Shown piece after piece: positions 56,234 through 59,181 of a DNA stretch of 59,181 bases. Positions within the stretch are counted from its first letter, which is position 1, and the number at the start of each line of letters is the position of its first letter. A program made the translations under genes and the position numbers. The notes beneath the pieces are model-generated. The model was not told where the DNA came from. It did no database searches and saw only the letters and a program-made list of their open reading frames with translations. The stretch is from a virus: positions 1 to 59,181 of the IMG/VR virus record IMGVR_UViG_3300035670_000237. The stretch is one strand, 5' to 3'.

Positions 56234-56413
56234 TCACTTCAGTCCGAGTTGACGCTTGATCGCGGCTTCAAGCCCCTTGCCCAGTTCGGCGGTGCCGTGC
56301 ATGGGCAGCGTGGACTGCTTGCCGTTCAGGAAAACTTTCAGATGCGAGCCCTTGCCGGGCTGAAAAGTGGCGCCTTGCTGCTCCAGCCACTTCTTCATCT
56401 GCTTCGAGTTCAT
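56234..56413 (-). CDS. hicA: HicA mRNA interferase toxin
   Basis: A 59-aa HicA: MNSKQMKKWLEQQGATFQPGKGSHLKVFLNGKQSTLPMHGTAELGKGLEAAIKRQLGL, a double-stranded-RNA-binding-like fold with the catalytic His in GSHLKV. It cuts mRNA when HicB is lost. The order toxin then antitoxin is usual. The ATG at 56413 has a possible promoter (TTGCGG, 17 bp, TAACAT) ending 11 bases before it, implying a very short leader. Confidence 0.9.
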   Translation of the reverse strand: MNSKQMKKWLEQQGATFQPGKGSHLKVFLNGKQSTLPMHGTAELGKGLEAAIKRQLGLK

Positions 56414-56556
56414 GGGCTTAATGTTAAACACTTCTGTTGTACTCCGCAAGAGCAACGCAACACGGCTGTTGCCTCGCTGCGCCCACGTGTGGCACACTCC
56501 GCCCGTCCTCGCACATCGGGGATGCGGGCTTGGCAGCCCGGTGGAATCCGCGGCTC

Positions 56557-56591
56557 AAGGCCGCACCTCACCGCAGGATCGCGGCCTTTTT
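56557..56591 (+). terminator. Terminator/attenuator upstream of the C4 RNA
   Basis: AAGGCCGC (56557-56564) pairs perfectly with GCGGCCTT (56581-56588), followed by more T residues (56589-56591). The 5' arm can instead pair as GCGGC-TCAAG-GCCGC (56550-56564), and another hairpin (CGGGCT / AGCCCG, 56525-56540) precedes it. The two structures exclude each other, so it may be an attenuator. Known c4-ant leaders of P1/P7-type phages also contain early termination sites. Confidence 0.6.
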
Positions 56592-56616
56592 CGTGCCTGA
56601 GCACGCCTGTTTCTAT

Positions 56617-56714
56617 GGCGGCCCGGGCGAGGAGGCCGCAAGGCCTGCCGGCTTCCGCTCCGCGGGTTCCCCGGTCTGCCAACCTCGCTTCGGGCTGCCG
56701 CCTTCTCTTGGCAG
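56617..56714 (+). ncRNA. c4: C4-type antisense RNA upstream of the antirepressor
   Basis: The stretch folds as a C4 RNA. GGCGGC (56617-56622) pairs with GCCGCC (56697-56702), CCCG with CGGG, and GCGAGG (56627-56632) with CCTCGC (56683-56688); inner hairpins include GGCC-GCAA-GGCC (56634-56645). The single-stranded CTGCCAA (56676-56682) is complementary to TTGGCAG (56708-56714) just before the GGGAGGG leader of the antirepressor. In phages P1 and P7, C4 RNA cut from the leader binds the ant mRNA and blocks its translation. Sequence and position agree with that family; boundaries are approximate. Confidence 0.8.
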
Positions 56715-56758
56715 GGAGGGTTGCAGCGGTTGATCCGCCTGGAACCCTGGAGGCCATC

Positions 56759-57580
56759 ATGGCTGAATCCCTTGTCCCCGTCGCGCTGCACGGCGCGACT
56801 ATCCTGGCCGTTCTCGTCGACGGCTTGCCCCATGTCTCGGTCCGTTCGCTGTGCGAAGCGCTCGGGCTCGATGTGCAAGCGCAGACTCGACGCATTCATC
56901 GCCACCCGGTCCTGTCCCAAGGGGTAGCCGTTACGGCTACGCCTTCAGCCGGCGGCGATCAGCAAACCGCCTGCCTCCCCCTGTCCATGCTCAACGGCTG
57001 GCTGTTCGGCATCCAGGCCAGCCGGGTCAGGCCCGAGCTGCGCGAGCGCCTGGTGCAGTACCAGCGCGAGTGCTTCGACGTGCTGGCCCGCCACTTCGGC
57101 GCGGCCGGCGCCGCCGCCAGCGCCGGCCAGGGCCACGGCGGCACCCCGCCGCAGGGCCCGGGCGCCGCGGGCCAGCCCGAAGAAGCCGATGCCCCCGCGC
57201 TGCCCGCCCCGCTGCCCTGCATCGACGTGCGCACCCTGCTGCTCACCGGCCAGAGCGATCCCGGCCTGCCCCTGCCCCCAGAGCTTTCCGCCCTGATCGA
57301 CGAGCGCGCCTGGGCCATGGCCCGCGAAGCCTACGACCTGGTGCGCACCCACCTGCAGCGCCGCGTCGCCCACCACGCCCAGTGCGGCCCCGCCAACGCC
57401 CCGCGCCTGCTGCTGCCCCTGGCCCTGCACGCCGTGCGCCAAGGCACCCTCGGCCACGCCCTGGCCCACCTGTACCACGCCGAACTGCAAAGCCTGCAGA
57501 TCCGCGCCGAAGCCCACGCCCAAGGCGCCCACCGCCTGGCGCGCCAACTCACCGCCGAACTCGGAGGCATCGAAGCATGA
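56759..57580 (+). CDS. ant: Phage antirepressor (P22_AR_N domain)
   Basis: A 273-aa protein. Residues 1-120 (SLVPVALHGATILAVLVDGLPHVSVRSLCEALGLDVQAQTRRIHRHPVLSQGVAVTATPSAGGDQQTACLPLSMLNGWLFGIQASRVRPELRERLVQYQRECFDVLARHF) are a P22_AR_N domain. A Pro/Ala linker and a helical C-terminal domain follow. Antirepressors bind and inactivate phage repressors to induce lytic growth. Because the repressor here lacks an autocleavage domain, this protein, controlled by C4 RNA, is the probable induction route. Start ATG at 56759. Confidence 0.9.
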   Translation: MAESLVPVALHGATILAVLVDGLPHVSVRSLCEALGLDVQAQTRRIHRHPVLSQGVAVTATPSAGGDQQTACLPLSMLNGWLFGIQASRVRPELRERLVQYQRECFDVLARHFGAAGAAASAGQGHGGTPPQGPGAAGQPEEADAPALPAPLPCIDVRTLLLTGQSDPGLPLPPELSALIDERAWAMAREAYDLVRTHLQRRVAHHAQCGPANAPRLLLPLALHAVRQGTLGHALAHLYHAELQSLQIRAEAHAQGAHRLARQLTAELGGIEA

Positions 57581-58164
57581 CAACACAGCCCAAAGCCCTG
57601 ACGCTGTCTGATTGGCTGGAACGTGGGAACTACGATCACGATGACGTCATGAAAGCAGCAGCTGAACTGCGGCGGTTTCACAGCGTGAATCAGGGGTTGC
57701 GCAGCGTGAATCAGGAACTGCTGAAATTTTGGGGCGCCCAAGCCCCGGCGGGAGACCCCGCCGGTGAATCATCTGCAGCAGTGGCCTCGGCGCCCCACCC
57801 GCGCGCTGCCCCATCCATCGACGCCGCCACCGCCCAGCAGGCGCTGGAGGCGCTGGAGATGTTCGACAGCTACGTCGAGCCACTGACTCAGAAGTTTGGC
57901 GGCCCGCAGGTGCCCGCCGAGGCCAGCACCGCGTGGTACGTGCATCGGGCGCGAGATGCCCTGCGCGCCGCATTAGAGAAGCCCGACAAGTGCGAGTGGG
58001 TGCAGACCGACGAGGATTCGGACACCTGGATGGCGTCGTGCGGCAGGCACCGTTACTTCTCGCTGAACGAGGGCACGCCCAAAGACAACCACATGAAGCA
58101 CTGCTGCTACTGCGGCAAGCCGCTGGCAGAGACGTTGTTTGAACTGGAGAAAAGCCATGGGTGA
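57577..58164 (+). CDS. Hypothetical protein with C-terminal zinc ribbon
   Basis: A 195-aa protein: N-terminal helices (LTLSDWLERGNYDHDDVMKAAAELRRFHSVNQGLRSVNQELLKFW), a Pro/Ala linker, a helical block, and a C-terminal region (KCEWVQTDEDSDTWMASCGRHRYFSLNEGTPKDNHMKHCCYCGKPL) with Cys/His residues placed as a zinc ribbon. The last pattern is common in phage proteins. Function unknown. ATGA overlap with the antirepressor, so coregulated with it. Confidence 0.72.
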   Translation: MTTQPKALTLSDWLERGNYDHDDVMKAAAELRRFHSVNQGLRSVNQELLKFWGAQAPAGDPAGESSAAVASAPHPRAAPSIDAATAQQALEALEMFDSYVEPLTQKFGGPQVPAEASTAWYVHRARDALRAALEKPDKCEWVQTDEDSDTWMASCGRHRYFSLNEGTPKDNHMKHCCYCGKPLAETLFELEKSHG

Positions 58165-58219
58165 ACCAAAACAAGCCGACCAGCAGGCCGGCACGGGCAT
58201 CTTCTGGAGGCTGTCGTGA
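58157..58219 (+). CDS. Possible 20-aa leader peptide
   Basis: MGEPKQADQQAGTGIFWRLS starts inside the end of the preceding gene and ends overlapping the GTG of the next gene (GTGA). Such overlaps suggest a coupling peptide, but at 20 aa it could be chance. Confidence 0.3.
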   Translation: MGEPKQADQQAGTGIFWRLS

Positions 58220-58467
58220 GCGGGGGCGGCAGCCGCGCCAAGCCCTCGCGCCAGGGCACCGGCGCCCCCACGTTCTGCTGGGTCTGCAACCACCAGCTCA
58301 AGCGCGCGCCCGGCCGTGGCAAGGGCCTCTTCTACTTCGAGCTCGTGCGCGACCCGAGCGGCGCCGTACACCGCGTCCACGGCCAACAGTGCCTGCGCGC
58401 AGCGATCGAGGACGGGAACAGGCTGGTCAATGATGGACACCCGTCACCCACGGAGGCCGCGCAATGA
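58216..58467 (+). CDS. Small hypothetical protein with CWVC motif
   Basis: An 83-aa protein starting with GTG: SRAKPSRQGTGAPTFCWVCNHQLKRAPGRGKGLFYFELVRDPSGAVHRVHGQQCLRAAIEDG. The Cys pair and later His/Cys may form a small zinc finger. It overlaps the excisionase-like gene by four bases (ATGA), suggesting a joint role in excision or its control. Confidence 0.65.
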   Translation: MSGGGSRAKPSRQGTGAPTFCWVCNHQLKRAPGRGKGLFYFELVRDPSGAVHRVHGQQCLRAAIEDGNRLVNDGHPSPTEAAQ

Positions 58468-58754
58468 ACGGACTGTTGACACCGGCAGAATTGGCCGCGC
58501 ACCTGCGCACCAGCGAGCGCACCGTCGCGCGCATGATCCTGGACGGCTGCCCGAGTATGCTCGTTGGCTCCCGCCGCAGGTTTGATCTGCAGGCCGTGTT
58601 GGACTGGACCAGAGAGCGCGCAGGATCATGCCCATCAGAAAAGACAACTCCGGGCGTTGGCACGCAGAGGCTTGCGTCGGCCGTCGCCGCCTACACCGAC
58701 GCTTACCGGCGGGCGCAAGTTCGGGTGATGCCAAGCTCCTCGAGGCAGAGCTGA
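58464..58754 (+). CDS. xis: Excisionase-like helix-turn-helix protein
   Basis: A 96-aa frame. Residues 1-55 (MNGLLTPAELAAHLRTSERTVARMILDGCPSMLVGSRRRFDLQAVLDWTRER) are the winged-helix/MerR-like domain of excisionases. The remaining 41 aa lie over the integrase start and have an unusual composition. The integrase ATG lies 126 bases before its stop, so the two are read in different frames over 127 bases. A role in excision is inferred from domain and position. Confidence 0.75.
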   Translation: MNGLLTPAELAAHLRTSERTVARMILDGCPSMLVGSRRRFDLQAVLDWTRERAGSCPSEKTTPGVGTQRLASAVAAYTDAYRRAQVRVMPSSSRQS

Positions 58755-59181
58755 CGCGCGCGCTGCACGCTCAAGCCAAGACGCGGCAGCCCAACATCCC
58801 TGGCGACCCGCTGCTCAGCGAGCTGCTGGCCGACTACACCGAGCGCCACGCCGGCACCCTGCGCAGCCCCGAGACGGCGCGCCACCACGCTTACCGCATA
58901 GGCCGGTGGATTGAGGGCCGCAGAGCCAGCGAAGTGCGCGAGGTGGCTGCCGCCATCGTCAGCGATCTGCAGCCAGCGTATGCGCCGGCCACCATCAACC
59001 GCAGCCTGGGCGCACTGAAGAAGGCACTGGCCGATGCCTGGCAGCGCGGACGCGCGCCGGTGGACTACAGCGGCCTGGTCAAGCGACTGCCCGAGAACAA
59101 CCAGCGCACCGTCTACCTGACCATGGAGCAGGTGCACCAGCTGGCCGAGTGCGCCAGCGAGCAGGTGCGCACCGCCATCTG
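58628..59181 (+). CDS. int: Tyrosine integrase, 5' part (runs off window)
   Basis: This frame gives MPIRKDNSGRWHAEACVGRRRLHRRLPAGASSGDAKLLEAELTRAL, an arm-type DNA-binding N-terminus, followed by the core-binding domain (LLSELLADYTERHAGTLRSPETARHHAYRIGRWI... TINRSLGALKKALADAW). It continues in frame into position 156 of the window through the 127-bp end overlap, giving a 341-aa integrase. The N-terminal start is inside the excisionase-like frame. Confidence 0.9.
   Translation, partial: MPIRKDNSGRWHAEACVGRRRLHRRLPAGASSGDAKLLEAELTRALHAQAKTRQPNIPGDPLLSELLADYTERHAGTLRSPETARHHAYRIGRWIEGRRASEVREVAAAIVSDLQPAYAPATINRSLGALKKALADAWQRGRAPVDYSGLVKRLPENNQRTVYLTMEQVHQLAECASEQVRTAI
59055..59181 (+). repeat. 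127-bp terminal direct repeat (right copy)
   Basis: Identical to 156-282. See the left copy: it marks closure of the circular map. Confidence 0.85.

Overview
The window is essentially one complete temperate tailed-phage genome of high GC content, most likely from a betaproteobacterial (Burkholderiales-like) host. It has a short-tailed (podovirus-type) virion module: a P22-like portal, an N4 gp56-like major capsid protein, a nozzle-like beta-propeller protein, internal virion proteins and no tape measure or sheath. It also carries a tyrosine integrase, a repressor region and an attachment site made from the 3' half of a tRNA-Val(CAC) gene. The host assignment is inference from GC content, tRNA sequence and gene families.

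The two ends overlap. Bases 156-282 are identical to 59055-59181, exactly 127 bp, and both lie in the integrase gene. Joining them gives a circular map of 58,899 bp (156..59054) with a full 341-aa integrase. Bases 1-155 are a diverged allele of the integrase stretch just before 59055, so a second, related integrase variant was present in the sample.

Layout: (1) 1-1650 integrase 3' part, att core, two small plus-strand cargo genes. (2) 1673-41073, all minus strand, read right to left: terminase small and large subunits, portal, small membrane proteins with holin and lysozyme, scaffold, a CsrA-like small protein, major capsid protein, decoration and adaptor proteins, tail proteins, a diversity-generating retroelement (DGR), nozzle, tail tip or fibre, tail chaperone, GNAT protein, two internal virion proteins and a single 13.7-kb gene for a 4,557-aa polyvalent protein. 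(3) 41089-44968, minus strand: replication and DNA-processing genes, then a YdaS/Cro-like regulator. (4) 45039-46848: divergent repressor, an aspartyl-protease pair, an orphan antitoxin, and the early promoter. (5) 46849-54459, plus strand: small early genes, YqaJ exonuclease plus RecT recombinase, MazG, Gp49, a HAD phosphatase, an HNH protein and other conserved phage proteins. (6) 54547-59181: a minus-strand HicAB plus antidote cassette inside plus-strand genes, a C4-type antisense RNA upstream of an antirepressor, an excisionase-like protein and the integrase 5' part.

How it fits together: three copies of a 13-bp operator (TAGCKTNNCGCTA) link the repressor region to the early promoter, giving a plausible lysogeny switch that the C4 RNA and antirepressor can override. 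The DGR (target gene, Avd, template repeat, reverse transcriptase, in the order of Bordetella phage BPP-1) should diversify the C-terminus of a receptor-binding protein. The giant protein combines ParB-like, adenine methylase, strawberry-notch helicase, metallopeptidase-like, nuclease-like and C-terminal LPD38-like parts and is probably injected with the DNA to defend it.

The least explained signals are a 17-21-bp element present six times, always in one orientation, at the 5' side of late genes, and a CsrA-like gene directly upstream of the structured leader of the major capsid gene.
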